Shown piece after piece: positions 46,032 to 55,805 of a DNA stretch of 64,000 nt. Where the stretch lies: assembly GCF_004376845.1 (NCBI RefSeq), contig NZ_SNUW01000006.1:186001-250000 (forward strand), in the 5' to 3' direction. This DNA comes from Psychromonas algarum. GTDB lineage: Bacteria > Pseudomonadota > Gammaproteobacteria > Enterobacterales > Psychromonadaceae. The stretch's first letter is position 1, and each line of letters starts with the position of its first letter. The position numbers and the translations under genes are program-made. The notes below the pieces were generated by a model, which made no database searches, was not told where the DNA came from, and saw only the letters and a program-made list of their open reading frames with translations.

Positions 46032-47309
46032 TTATAGAGCCATTAATAGTTCACGGACTTTTGCAAAATCAACAGGAAACTCTTTTGACAATAAAGGTAA
46101 CTCTGCACGTGATGCTAACGCTTCAGGAATAAAAATATCACGCCCTAAAATGTCTTCAACACTTTCTTTAAATTTAGCGGGATGTGCTGTACATAAGAAT
46201 AACCCAGTTTCACCGTCTTTTAGCTGCTTAGTTAACTCATGGTAAGCAATTGCACCATGTGGTTCACATAAATAACCTAATTTATCCATTTCAATTAATG
46301 TATCTTTAGTTTCTTGATCAGATAACTTACCGTAACCTAATTCACTTAAAGACCAACCTTTTACTTTGAATAGCTCTTCAATACGTGGCCAGTTATTTGG
46401 TGCGCTAACATCCATTGCATTAGAAAGTGTTGCTACTGTTTTCTTAGGTGCCCAAGTACCTTCTTGCAAATAACGAGGCACTGTATCATTGTCATTCGTT
46501 GCAGCAATAAAGCGTTTAATAGGTAAACCTAATGACTTAGCTAACAAGCCCGCCGTTAAATCACCAAAATTACCGCTTGGTACTGAAACCACTAAGTTAT
46601 CGCGTTGCTCAATAGTTAATTGTGCAAATGCTTCAAAGTAATAACAGATTTGTGCCACTAAGCGGCTAATATTAATTGAGTTAGCAGAGTTTAGGCCAAC
46701 AGCCTGTTTTAACTCTTGATCATCAAATGCTTGTTTTACCATCGCCTGACAATCATCAAAATCACCTTCGATCGCAACCGTTGTGATATTACCACCTAAT
46801 GTACAAAATAGTTTTTCTTGTAACGGACTGATTTTGCCTTTTGGATAAAGGATAACAACATTAATGTTTTCCATGCCATAAAACGCATGCGCTACTGCAG
46901 CACCAGTATCACCAGAAGTAGCAGTTAAAATGGTAATTTTTCCAGCATCTTTAAATTGTGCTAAACATTGCGCCATAAAACGGCCTCCAAAGTCTTTAAA
47001 TGCTAATGTTGGACCATGGAATAACTCTAACGCATTGATATTTTCAGTTACTTTTTTAACAGGCGCTGGGAAAGTAAATGCTTTAGAAACAATATCATGC
47101 ACAGCTTGTTTCGATAACTCATCACCAATTAGATGCGATAAAATTTCAGTTGAACGGTCAACTAAATTCATTGCAAGTAAAGCATCTACATTTTCTAATG
47201 GAGTAATAGTATCAGGGAAAAATAAGCCTTGGCCACGTCCTAATCCTTGCTTAACAGCTTGTTGAAAGTTTACTTGTTCGCTGTTGTCTGTGATGTTGTA
47301 TAAATTCAT
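46032..47309 (-). CDS. thrC: Threonine synthase
   Basis: ThrC makes threonine from homoserine phosphate using pyridoxal phosphate. The 425 residues (E. coli 428) have the PLP lysine in HGPTLAFKDFGGRFM, and TATSGDTGAAVAHAF and SVPSGNFGDLTAG. It overlaps the thrB stop by four bases and ends the operon. Confidence 0.97.
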   Translation of the reverse strand: MNLYNITDNSEQVNFQQAVKQGLGRGQGLFFPDTITPLENVDALLAMNLVDRSTEILSHLIGDELSKQAVHDIVSKAFTFPAPVKKVTENINALELFHGPTLAFKDFGGRFMAQCLAQFKDAGKITILTATSGDTGAAVAHAFYGMENINVVILYPKGKISPLQEKLFCTLGGNITTVAIEGDFDDCQAMVKQAFDDQELKQAVGLNSANSINISRLVAQICYYFEAFAQLTIEQRDNLVVSVPSGNFGDLTAGLLAKSLGLPIKRFIAATNDNDTVPRYLQEGTWAPKKTVATLSNAMDVSAPNNWPRIEELFKVKGWSLSELGYGKLSDQETKDTLIEMDKLGYLCEPHGAIAYHELTKQLKDGETGLFLCTAHPAKFKESVEDILGRDIFIPEALASRAELPLLSKEFPVDFAKVRELLMAL

Positions 47310-48262
47310 AGTTCTTTTCCTAACACGCGTGCACCTTGTTCATCAAGGTGACAAATATGACAGAATCCATCTTCATTTTGAAGAAAGTTTTCTGTTAACC
47401 AATTTTTTAATGATTCTGCTTGTGATAAATCATTCATCACAGCAAAGACTGTAGGACCTGATCCAGAAATCCCCATTGCTAATGCACCACTTTGCTGTGC
47501 AAATACACGAGCGTCATCAAAACAAGGAATTAATTGTGAGCGATAAGGTTCTGCGATTACATCTTTCATCATAGTGGCAGCTAAAGCAGGCTGATTACTA
47601 TGACAAGCATGTACAAAAGCACCTAAACGTCGACCATAAGTTAATGCTTCAGATAAACGATATTGTGATGGCAAAATTTCACGTGCAGCAGAAGTTGAAA
47701 TAGTGATCCCCGGATAAGCAACTACCCAATACCACTCTTTAAATGAAGGAATTGTTTGGCTAATTTCACCACCTTCATTGACCATCAGTTGCATACCACC
47801 TAAATAGCAAGGTGCCACATTATCGTAATGCACACTACCACTAATTTTACCTTCCATTTCACCCATGATCGTTAACATAACATGTTTATCTAATAGATAG
47901 TCATGCCATGCATTAAGTGCTTCTAATGCAGCAACGATCGAACTAGAGCTTGAGCCTAAACCACTACCTACAGGAAGATTTTTCTCTAATGTCATTGATA
48001 CAGGTAATATTTCTTTATTTAATTTTGCAATTTCAGTTTGGTACGCTAAATAACAGTCATAAACAATATTACTTTTAAAATCTTCAGGTAACTTATGAGC
48101 ATAAGGCCCTACACATTGCAGTGAAAATCCATAATCTCCTTTAGTGATTTTAACGCGATCACCTAATGGCGAACCATCAATAGGGGTTAACGCACCACCT
48201 AAGACATCAAACCCCACACTCACATTGGCCGTTGAGGCTGGAGCATAAACAACAATAGACAT
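47306..48262 (-). CDS. thrB: Homoserine kinase
   Basis: ThrB phosphorylates homoserine. This GHMP kinase of 318 residues (E. coli 310) has the ATP loop PVGSGLGSSSSSIVAAL and the glycine-rich AMGISGSGPTVFAV. It lies between thrA and thrC, the classic operon order. Confidence 0.97.
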   Translation of the reverse strand: MSIVVYAPASTANVSVGFDVLGGALTPIDGSPLGDRVKITKGDYGFSLQCVGPYAHKLPEDFKSNIVYDCYLAYQTEIAKLNKEILPVSMTLEKNLPVGSGLGSSSSSIVAALEALNAWHDYLLDKHVMLTIMGEMEGKISGSVHYDNVAPCYLGGMQLMVNEGGEISQTIPSFKEWYWVVAYPGITISTSAAREILPSQYRLSEALTYGRRLGAFVHACHSNQPALAATMMKDVIAEPYRSQLIPCFDDARVFAQQSGALAMGISGSGPTVFAVMNDLSQAESLKNWLTENFLQNEDGFCHICHLDEQGARVLGKEL

Positions 48263-48349
48263 TTTAAAATTCCTGTTTCTGAATTTGTTTGTTGTGCGTA
48301 ATACAGATCACGCTACAAGTTGTAAGTTATTGTACACATTGGATATGTA

Positions 48350-50812
48350 CTAAAACTCTTGTTTCCAGTTTAATGTACGTAGTACATCAGCAAATACACC
48401 CGCTGCAGTTACTTCAGTACCCGCGCCATAACCACGTAAAACTAATGGGATAGGCTGATAATACTGACTATAAAATGCTAATGCATTTTCACCATCTTTT
48501 ACTTTATTAAGAGGATCATTTTCATCGACGGCCATAATGCTACATTTACATTTACCATCTTCAATACTGCCAATATAACGTAATACTTTACCTTCTTCAT
48601 CGGCTTTATCTTGTAACTTTTTAAAGTAAGCATCTGCTTCAGGCAAGCGAGCCATAAATTCTTCGGGCGTACCTGTATCATCAAAACCCGGTGGCAATGC
48701 TTGTTCAACTTCTACATCATCTAATGTTAATTCCATTCCAGCTTCACGCGCTAGAATTAACAGTTTACGAGCAACATCAGTACCGCTTAAATCATCACGA
48801 GGATCAGGTTCAGTAAAGCCTAAGTTACGAGCCTCCGTTGTTACATCAGAAAATGATTTTCCATCATCTAATTTACCAAATATAAATGATAACGAACCAG
48901 ATAAAATACCATTGAATTTAACTAGACGGTCACCTGCATTAAATAGATTTTGAATATTTTCGATAACCGGTAAACCAGCACCAACATTAGTATCGTATAA
49001 GAATTTTCGGCGCTTCATTAATGCCGTTAAACGTAACTGATGGTAGTAATCCATACTGCTTGTATTTGCTTTTTTGTTCGCAGTTACAACATGGAACCCC
49101 GCCCCTAAGAAATCAACATAGCGAGCAGCAATACCGTCATTACTTGTACAATCAACAATAACTGGATTAATAATATGCGAGCCATTAACTAAGTTTTTCA
49201 TCGCAACTAATGACAACTCTTCAGTTGCATCTTTTAACATATCGCGCCAATTGCTTAAATCAACACCTTGCACATCTAACAACATGGCACGGCTATTCGC
49301 AACACCACAGACGCGGATCGCAATATTACGCTCAGCCAAATAACTTTGCTGACGATAGATTTGATCAATTAACGCACCGCCAACACCACCACAACCAATC
49401 ACAAACAGATCAATAAATTGGGTGCTGCTGAAAAAGCTATGGTGACAAGCAATCACAGCTTCATTAGCTTTTTTCTCAGAAACAACTGCTGATATTGAAC
49501 GTTCAGAAGAGCCTTGAGCAATAGCAGTCACATTAATAGAAGCGTCAGTTAATGCAGTTAAGAAACGAGCCGCAACTCCTTTCTCTTTTTTCATACCATC
49601 ACCAACAAGTGAAATAATCGCTTGTTTATCGATGATATCTATTTTTTCTAATAAGTTATTTTCAAACTCTAAACTAAACTCTTCAGTTAATGCATCAATG
49701 GCATGTGCGGTATCATTTGAATAGATACAAAAACTCAAACTGTATTCAGAAGAAGACTGCGTGATCAAAATAATAGATACACCAGCACGAGATACGGTCG
49801 AGAAAATACGCCCCGCCATGCCTACAATACCTTTCATGCCTGGACCAGAAATGCTTAGCATACTTAACCCTTTCAGGTCAGAAATACCTTTAACACGTAA
49901 TTTTTGGTCGCTTTGTTGCGCACTAATTAAAGTACCCTCAGCTTGAGGGTTATGGGTATTTTTAATTAAACAAGGGATATAATGCTGTGCAATCGGGGCA
50001 ATCGTTTTTGGATGCAATACTTTTGCGCCAAAATAAGATAGCTCCATTGCTTCCGCATAACTTAATGATGTTAATAATTTTGCATCTTTCACTAAACGAG
50101 GGTCACAACTATAAACGCCATCCACATCAGTCCAGATTTCACAACATTCAGCTTTTAAACAAGCCGCTAATACAGCTGCAGAATAATCAGAACCATTACG
50201 CCCTAAAACTAATGTTTCCCCCTCTTCATTACCCGCAGTAAAACCTGGCATTAAATAGATAGCATTTGCAACAATAGGCTCTTGAGCAAATAATTTACGT
50301 GACGCATTAATATCAATTTGTGCTTCTAAATAACCACCTTTAAAAGCAATTAGTTTTTGCTGAGGCACAATCACTTCAACTTGATGACCTTTTGCAATCA
50401 GTAGTTGCTTCATGCAAGCAATACTTAATGTTTCACCTTTACTTAAAATACGAGCTTCAATACTTGCAGGACATTGTCCTAATAAACGAACACCTTCCAA
50501 TAAATTAGTCAGCTCAGCAAGTTCGTTTTCAAAAGTATTGCGTAATACATCATCGGCAAGCTCTGCATAGGTTTCTTTTAAACCTTGGATCAATTCAACA
50601 AAGATTTTTTGAATAGCCATTAGGTGTTCGTCAGCAGAGAGCCCTTGACTGGTTTTTTCTACTACAGCAACTAAATTATTGGTCACACCAGATGGCGCAG
50701 ATAACACTAGAGCTATTTGAGATTGCTGTTGATTATTAATAACAATATCAGCAACCTGATTGAAACGTTGAGCATTTGCTAATGAAGTGCCGCCAAATTT
50801 AAGTACGCGCAT
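48350..50812 (-). CDS. thrA: Bifunctional aspartokinase I / homoserine dehydrogenase I
   Basis: ThrA catalyses the first and third steps from aspartate to threonine. The start at 50812 ([17 protein letters not shown]) has a strong AAGGGGG site and gives 820 residues, exactly the E. coli length. The frame upstream to 50851 runs through the leader hairpin. The aspartokinase domain (about 1-250), two ACT regions (about 310-455) and the NAD-binding homoserine dehydrogenase domain ([14 protein letters not shown] near 470, [18 protein letters not shown]) are intact. Threonine feedback control is expected from the ACT domains. Confidence 0.97.
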   Translation of the reverse strand: MRVLKFGGTSLANAQRFNQVADIVINNQQQSQIALVLSAPSGVTNNLVAVVEKTSQGLSADEHLMAIQKIFVELIQGLKETYAELADDVLRNTFENELAELTNLLEGVRLLGQCPASIEARILSKGETLSIACMKQLLIAKGHQVEVIVPQQKLIAFKGGYLEAQIDINASRKLFAQEPIVANAIYLMPGFTAGNEEGETLVLGRNGSDYSAAVLAACLKAECCEIWTDVDGVYSCDPRLVKDAKLLTSLSYAEAMELSYFGAKVLHPKTIAPIAQHYIPCLIKNTHNPQAEGTLISAQQSDQKLRVKGISDLKGLSMLSISGPGMKGIVGMAGRIFSTVSRAGVSIILITQSSSEYSLSFCIYSNDTAHAIDALTEEFSLEFENNLLEKIDIIDKQAIISLVGDGMKKEKGVAARFLTALTDASINVTAIAQGSSERSISAVVSEKKANEAVIACHHSFFSSTQFIDLFVIGCGGVGGALIDQIYRQQSYLAERNIAIRVCGVANSRAMLLDVQGVDLSNWRDMLKDATEELSLVAMKNLVNGSHIINPVIVDCTSNDGIAARYVDFLGAGFHVVTANKKANTSSMDYYHQLRLTALMKRRKFLYDTNVGAGLPVIENIQNLFNAGDRLVKFNGILSGSLSFIFGKLDDGKSFSDVTTEARNLGFTEPDPRDDLSGTDVARKLLILAREAGMELTLDDVEVEQALPPGFDDTGTPEEFMARLPEADAYFKKLQDKADEEGKVLRYIGSIEDGKCKCSIMAVDENDPLNKVKDGENALAFYSQYYQPIPLVLRGYGAGTEVTAAGVFADVLRTLNWKQEF

Positions 50813-50834
50813 CGTACCCCCTTGCTTTAAGACG

Positions 50835-50862
50835 AAAAAACCCGCTTTCAATAGCGGGTTTT
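50835..50862 (-). terminator. Leader terminator 2 (thr attenuator), next to thrA
   Basis: The perfect stem AAAACCCGCT / AGCGGGTTTT with a six-base loop is followed by six Ts on the minus strand. It ends just before the thrA ribosome site. Its place in the leader makes it a likely attenuator. Confidence 0.75.
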
Positions 50863-50894
50863 AAATGTACAGATTTACTGTTTTACAAATAACA

Positions 50895-50925
50895 AAAAGC
50901 ACTGCGAACAAAGCGCAGCGCTTTT
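50895..50925 (-). terminator. Leader terminator 1 upstream of thrA
   Basis: The stem AAAAGCACTGCG / CGCAGCGCTTTT (one wobble in 12) has a seven-base loop and a T-rich tail. It lies in the same leader about 35 bases before the second hairpin; no other gene on this strand lies upstream of it. Confidence 0.7.
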
Positions 50926-51000
50926 CTGTTTAAGCTGAGAAAATAAAGTAAAATCCATGTTTGTTAATATTTCGTTGTTTTGTTAAATTTATATGTACTG

Positions 51001-51006
51001 ATTATA
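51001..51006 (-). promoter_or_regulatory. -10 element of the thr operon promoter
   Basis: A perfect TATAAT on the minus strand has TTCCAG at -35 spacing of 17. Transcription would start near 50994, giving a leader of about 180 bases that contains both hairpins. Confidence 0.5.
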
Positions 51007-51349
51007 TCAAAGCTTGGTGCGTACTGGAACAAACAACCTAGTGAGCTAGCAATTAATTCGTATAACAAATAACAAAATGTTAACTATCACTCAAGACTGA
51101 TTTGATAAATATCAAACCAAAGTAGTAAATTTGCTGTTTAATTGCATAATAAGTTGTTATCTATATGTTAATTACTTACAATTTCACTATTAAAACCACG
51201 ATTTTCTGCAAACTTTGTTTCGTTTCATTCCTCGCCTTGTGAAATATTTGTTAAACATCGAACAGCTTCAGAACACAAACGGGTTTTAACTACTTTATGA
51301 ATTTCCATAATGTAGTCAATGAATTATTAATTTCCATAGGAGTCAATTC

Positions 51350-52066
51350 ATGTCTAGCGCTAACATTTTAGTTGTAGAAGATGAGTTAGTTACACGTAGT
51401 ACATTAAAGAGTGTCTTTGAGGCCGAAGGTTACCAAGTTTTTGAAGCAAACGACGGTACAGAAATGCATCAAGTATTAAATGACAACGAAATTCATTTAA
51501 TCATCATGGACATTAACTTACCAGGGAAGAACGGACTTTTATTAGCACGTGAAATACGTGAGCATAAGAATATCGCTTTAATTTTCTTAACTGGTCGTGA
51601 TAACGAAGTGGATAAAATTTTAGGGCTAGAAATTGGTGCGGATGATTATATTACTAAACCATTTAATCCGCGTGAATTAACTATCCGAGCTCGTAACTTA
51701 TTAACTCGTACTATGCAAGATACAATATACTTTGAAGAGGTACGTCAAAAAGTTGAACATTATAAATTCAGTGGCTGGACGTTAGAGATTGATAGCCGCT
51801 CATTAATTAGTCCAAATGGTGATGTATTCAAGCTACCACGTAGTGAGTTCCGCGCTATTTTACACTTCATTGAAAACCCAGGGAAAATTCAAACCCGTGC
51901 TGATTTATTAATGAAAATGACAGGCCGTGAATTAAAAGCACATGACCGAACTGTTGATGTCACTATTCGTCGTATTCGTAAGCACTTTGAAAGCGTACCA
52001 GAGTCAGCTGAAATCATTGCTACCATTCATGGTGAAGGTTACCGTTTCTGTGGTGAACTAGAATAG
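51350..52066 (+). CDS. arcA: Response regulator ArcA
   Basis: ArcA is the DNA-binding regulator of respiratory metabolism under low oxygen. The 238 residues (E. coli 238) have a receiver domain with D54 as phosphorylation site (IIMDINLPG), conserved acidic residues ED at 10-11, K at TKPFNPREL and an OmpR-type winged helix ending [11 protein letters not shown]. An AGGAG site precedes the ATG. Its partner arcB is the next gene, on the opposite strand. Confidence 0.97.
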   Translation: MSSANILVVEDELVTRSTLKSVFEAEGYQVFEANDGTEMHQVLNDNEIHLIIMDINLPGKNGLLLAREIREHKNIALIFLTGRDNEVDKILGLEIGADDYITKPFNPRELTIRARNLLTRTMQDTIYFEEVRQKVEHYKFSGWTLEIDSRSLISPNGDVFKLPRSEFRAILHFIENPGKIQTRADLLMKMTGRELKAHDRTVDVTIRRIRKHFESVPESAEIIATIHGEGYRFCGELE

Positions 52067-52096
52067 AAGTTATTAATATTTTATTAGTGATATTTT

Positions 52097-52122
52097 AAAG
52101 GCTTGCATTGCAAGCCTTTTTT
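52097..52122 (+). terminator. Terminator after arcA
   Basis: The stem AAAGGCTTGC / GCAAGCCTTT with an ATT loop and a six-T tail lies 31 bases after the arcA stop. Confidence 0.9.
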
Positions 52123-52216
52123 GTACCTTTACTATGCAATTGTATCAAGTATGTGAAGCCAGTTTGGCTTATAAAAGCAACTCAAATAGAGTGGCTATTA
52201 CTTAACATAAACAACA

Positions 52217-54463
52217 TTATGCATTAGCAACAATCCACTTTTTCAATTCTTTAATATCTTTTAAGTACAAACTTTTAATTAATTCATGCCAATCATCAAT
52301 ATTATCCCACCAAGCAGGCAAGTCAGGAGATTGCATTTTTTGTGCTAAATCTTGAATACGTAACAAGCCAACAGATGCTGCAGCCCCTTTTATCTTATGA
52401 GCTTTATTCACAATACCTTTTTCATTTTTAGCCATCATATGACTTTCTAAAATAGCTAAATACTCTGGCATTAAGTTTTCAAATAAAGTGACGTTATCTA
52501 ACATGACTGATGTTGGTAAGAACTCCATTAATTCTTTTAACATCACCTCGTTAAATAACATTTCTTCAGATTCTACCGGTTTAACTATTTCTTCATTAAG
52601 TACAATGGGCATTGCTTCAACATCTTTAGTAAAATGGCGTTCAAGCATAGTATTAAATGAAGATAAGCTTAATGGTTTGCCAATTGCATCATCTAAGCCC
52701 TTATCAATAAACTGCTGTGGACTTGCAAACACATTGGCAGTTAACGCCACAATCGGCGGTAATTGAGGATACAATTCGCGTAAACGAGCCGTCACTTCAT
52801 AACCATCCATATCTGGCAATTGAATATCCATTAAAATAAGTTGGTATTGTGAATTTGCTACTTTTTCAATGGCTTGCAAACCATTCATGGCGACATCAAC
52901 ATGATGCCCTTGTTTCTCTAATGACGCCCTTGCAACTAAAATATTAAGTTCAATATCTTCAACTAATAAAATAGATAATGTAGGCATTTTTAATGGCTCT
53001 TTCTTGAGCTCAGGCGCTAAACAAGAACTTGGCAAACATAATTTAAATGTACTGCCTTTTCCGAGTTCACTACTCACAGTTAGGCGCCCATTCATCGCTT
53101 TAACAATAGTACTTGAAACAGCAAGCCCTATTCCCGTTCCTGATGCATGACGACTACCTTCAACTTGATAATACATAGCAAATATTTTATCTAGCTTATC
53201 TGTAGGGATACCAACACCTGTATCTTCTACTTCAAAGCACAACCACTTTTGCTTTTCATGAATACTGCCACTACAACGGATAGTTACTTGCCCTTGTTCA
53301 GTAAACTTAACGGCATTAGTGATCAAGTTCCATAAAACTTGGCGTAGTCGTGTAGCATCAGAAGTGATACATTCAGGCAAATTAGGCTTTTGTTCAAACA
53401 CTAATTTTAGATTTTTTTGTTCCGCTTGAATGTAAGCAAGACTTTGTAAATCATTCATAAAGTCATCAACATTAATGCATTCATTGACTAAATTTAAACG
53501 TCTTCTATCTAGTTTATCTAAATCTACAATATCATTAAAAATATTACCTAAAGTAATAGCACTCATGTGAATCGTTTTCAGGTATTTGGTTTGCTCTTCA
53601 TTAAGGTTTTCATCCAAAAGCATACGGCTTAAACCAACAATTCCATTAAGTGGAGTACGTAATTCATGGCTAATCGTTGAAATAAATGTGGTTTTATCTC
53701 GACTGGCTTTTTCTAAAAATTCTTGATGTTTTTTACGTTCGGTAATATCTCGTCCAAAGCCAATTAAACCAACACATTCATTTTGACTATTCAATAAAGG
53801 CAGTGCACGGATTTCAAAATAGACCAAGTGCCCATTAGGATACTGCAACCAACTTTCATGGATTTGTTCTGTACGAGTTTTAATTACTTTTTGATGACGC
53901 GCAGTAACTTCTTTTGCATATTCCTCAGGGTAAGTATCTTCAGGTGCTAACCCAACTAATTCAGCTTCTGTTTTACCAAATAGTCTGCCCATCGCTTTAT
54001 TACAGCTAACAAAGCGCCCTTCTAAATCACGGTGAAAAATTAAATCTGGAGACGTATCAAAGAAAGAACGTAATAAACTGGTACCTTCACGTAATTGTTG
54101 TTGTGTATTTTGATGCTCTACAATTTCTTTTTCTAATAAGCTTGTTTTAGCTTTATCATCAGTAGAGATCTTTTTTAATTTTTTTACTGTTGTTGCAAGG
54201 CGTTGGCGAGCGTTATCTAAATCGTTAACTACCACAGTTAAAAAATAAACTGCCCAAGGTGTGATCAATAAACCTAAACTTAAAGAGCGATAAACATCCG
54301 CTTTATGTAATGGCTCTGAAAAAATATAAGCAAGACTAATTTGTAAAGCAGCATCCGCCGCTATAATTGCAAACGCTAAAACTAGACTAAATTTTACAGG
54401 TCCAAGTCGCTTTAATAATGCAACGTAATAATAAACCCACGGTTTTAAATTAAACAAATTCAC
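52217..54463 (-). CDS. arcB: Hybrid sensor kinase ArcB
   Basis: ArcB reads the quinone pool redox state and phosphorylates ArcA. The 748 residues have two membrane helices (about 25-48 and 60-80), a linker coiled coil, a PAS domain (about 128-245), HisKA with H266 (ISHELRTPLNG), an ATPase domain with GTGIGL, a receiver with D546 (LMDIQLPDMDGYEV) and a C-terminal HPt domain with H689 (KAHKIKGAAAS). The PAS cysteine equivalent to E. coli C180 is present (C154, VSCNKAM). The position of E. coli C241 is Y215, and a different cysteine, C230, lies 15 residues later. Confidence 0.95.
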   Translation of the reverse strand: MNLFNLKPWVYYYVALLKRLGPVKFSLVLAFAIIAADAALQISLAYIFSEPLHKADVYRSLSLGLLITPWAVYFLTVVVNDLDNARQRLATTVKKLKKISTDDKAKTSLLEKEIVEHQNTQQQLREGTSLLRSFFDTSPDLIFHRDLEGRFVSCNKAMGRLFGKTEAELVGLAPEDTYPEEYAKEVTARHQKVIKTRTEQIHESWLQYPNGHLVYFEIRALPLLNSQNECVGLIGFGRDITERKKHQEFLEKASRDKTTFISTISHELRTPLNGIVGLSRMLLDENLNEEQTKYLKTIHMSAITLGNIFNDIVDLDKLDRRRLNLVNECINVDDFMNDLQSLAYIQAEQKNLKLVFEQKPNLPECITSDATRLRQVLWNLITNAVKFTEQGQVTIRCSGSIHEKQKWLCFEVEDTGVGIPTDKLDKIFAMYYQVEGSRHASGTGIGLAVSSTIVKAMNGRLTVSSELGKGSTFKLCLPSSCLAPELKKEPLKMPTLSILLVEDIELNILVARASLEKQGHHVDVAMNGLQAIEKVANSQYQLILMDIQLPDMDGYEVTARLRELYPQLPPIVALTANVFASPQQFIDKGLDDAIGKPLSLSSFNTMLERHFTKDVEAMPIVLNEEIVKPVESEEMLFNEVMLKELMEFLPTSVMLDNVTLFENLMPEYLAILESHMMAKNEKGIVNKAHKIKGAAASVGLLRIQDLAQKMQSPDLPAWWDNIDDWHELIKSLYLKDIKELKKWIVANA

Positions 54464-54766
54464 ATATCCTTAGAGTAATAATATCTCCCATTGTACCCAT
54501 TTTTTATGCGTTAGCCTCTAGCAAACTAATTAAAGCGAGAGATCCCTCATTACAAAATTTAGCAGCCATAGTGAATAATCTTCATGTTTAATATGAATTA
54601 AGCTTTCAAACTGAGGTGATTTTTTTGATTATAGAGATAAATTATCAATCACTTAGTTAAAACCTTTGTATTTGATGGTTTTTAATTGTTGTTAACCCGT
54701 CTATAATGCGCGCTTAATTTTAAAATCATTTATCCATATAAAGCATATTGAAGGGAGCCTAATTTA
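54464..54766. other. Divergent arcB / folE2 control region
   Basis: These 303 bases carry no gene. A -10-like TATAAT lies about 70 bases before folE2 (near 54702). I looked for a Zur-type palindrome because folE2 is zinc-regulated in many bacteria and found none. Confidence 0.45.
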
Positions 54767-55687
54767 ATGGCAATGCCAGATATCGCAAATAGTGCACAAG
54801 CTCAAACCGAAGGTACATTAGACCGTGTTGGTATGAGCAATATTGAGTTACCTTTAATGGTACAGACCGACAATTGCCCAGCTCAACAAGTTAGTGCAAG
54901 TGTTGAGGTTTTTGTTAATCTTGGTGACCCACAAGCGAAAGGCATCCATATGTCTCGTTTGTATCTGCAATTAGATGAACTTTCAACAGAGTCTGAATTA
55001 ACACTTGAAACATTAACTGCTTTATTAACAGGCTTTATTGAAAGCCATAATGATTTAAGTTCAGAAGCTTTTGTAAAAATTGCCTTTGATTACAATTTAC
55101 GTCGTAAATCATTAATCAGTGAAAAACGTGGTTGGAAAGCTTACCCGGTAGTCATTATTGGTCGTTTAATTAACGGTAAGTTTGATTTCCAATTACAAGT
55201 TGATGTTCCTTATTCTTCAACTTGCCCTTGTTCAGCTGCATTAGCTCGTCAACTTATTCAAGATGCGTTCAGTAAACAATATGAGCAACAAGCAAGCATC
55301 GATAAAGAGGATATTTTAACTTGGTTAGGTTCAACACAAGGTATTGTTGCTACACCACATAGCCAACGTAGTGTTGCACAAGTTAAAGTTAAATTAGGAA
55401 AATCTGCCTCTAACTTCCCTATTATTGCTTTAATTGATTTAATTGAAGCAACATTAAAAACACCAGTGCAAGCTGCAGTTAAACGAGAAGATGAGCAAGA
55501 ATTTGCTCGTTTGAATGGTCAAAACTTAATGTTTTGTGAAGATGCCGCTCGTCAATTACAGTACGCATTAAATCAACAAACACAATTTGATGATTTCTGG
55601 CTACGCGTTAATCATTACGAAAGCTTGCATGCACATGATGCAGTATCAATTACCACTAAAGGCATTAAAGACGGTTACCAAGCTTAA
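54767..55687 (+). CDS. folE2: GTP cyclohydrolase FolE2 (type IB)
   Basis: FolE2 converts GTP to dihydroneopterin triphosphate, the first step to folate and queuosine, and replaces the zinc enzyme FolE in many bacteria. The 306 residues have the family motifs KGIHMSRLY (H61), [16 protein letters not shown] and the catalytic/metal cysteines in [10 protein letters not shown] (C153, C155). A GGGAG site precedes the ATG. It is monocistronic with its own terminator. Confidence 0.93.
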   Translation: MAMPDIANSAQAQTEGTLDRVGMSNIELPLMVQTDNCPAQQVSASVEVFVNLGDPQAKGIHMSRLYLQLDELSTESELTLETLTALLTGFIESHNDLSSEAFVKIAFDYNLRRKSLISEKRGWKAYPVVIIGRLINGKFDFQLQVDVPYSSTCPCSAALARQLIQDAFSKQYEQQASIDKEDILTWLGSTQGIVATPHSQRSVAQVKVKLGKSASNFPIIALIDLIEATLKTPVQAAVKREDEQEFARLNGQNLMFCEDAARQLQYALNQQTQFDDFWLRVNHYESLHAHDAVSITTKGIKDGYQA

Positions 55688-55710
55688 TTAACTTTGTTTT
55701 ATGCAAAACT

Positions 55711-55747
55711 AAAAACCTCAGCTCTTGATAATAGAACTGAGGTTTTT
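55711..55747 (+). terminator. Terminator after folE2
   Basis: The perfect 11-bp stem AAAAACCTCAG / CTGAGGTTTTT has a 15-base loop and lies 24 bases after the stop. It can also serve the convergent GGDEF gene. Confidence 0.85.
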
Positions 55748-55805
55748 ATGTATTTGTTCTACCATTTCTGTAACAGTTAACTTGTTGGAGACTCACTAAT
55801 AGTGA

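Larger units (their letters stand above)
50813..51349. promoter_or_regulatory. Divergent thrA / arcA control region
   Basis: This 537-base region holds the thr leader (two hairpins and a -10 element, separate entries) on the left. The A+T-rich upstream region of arcA on the right ends with an AGGAG site before the arcA ATG. No gene is supported. Confidence 0.6.

Noticed and set aside
50876-50958. 27-codon ORF (MDFTLF...) as a thr leader peptide
   Set aside because: It has only one Thr codon and no Ile run, lacks a ribosome site, and runs through hairpin 1.
54464-54766. Zur box upstream of folE2
   Set aside because: No palindrome near the GAAATGTTATA pattern was seen; zinc control remains possible but is unsupported.
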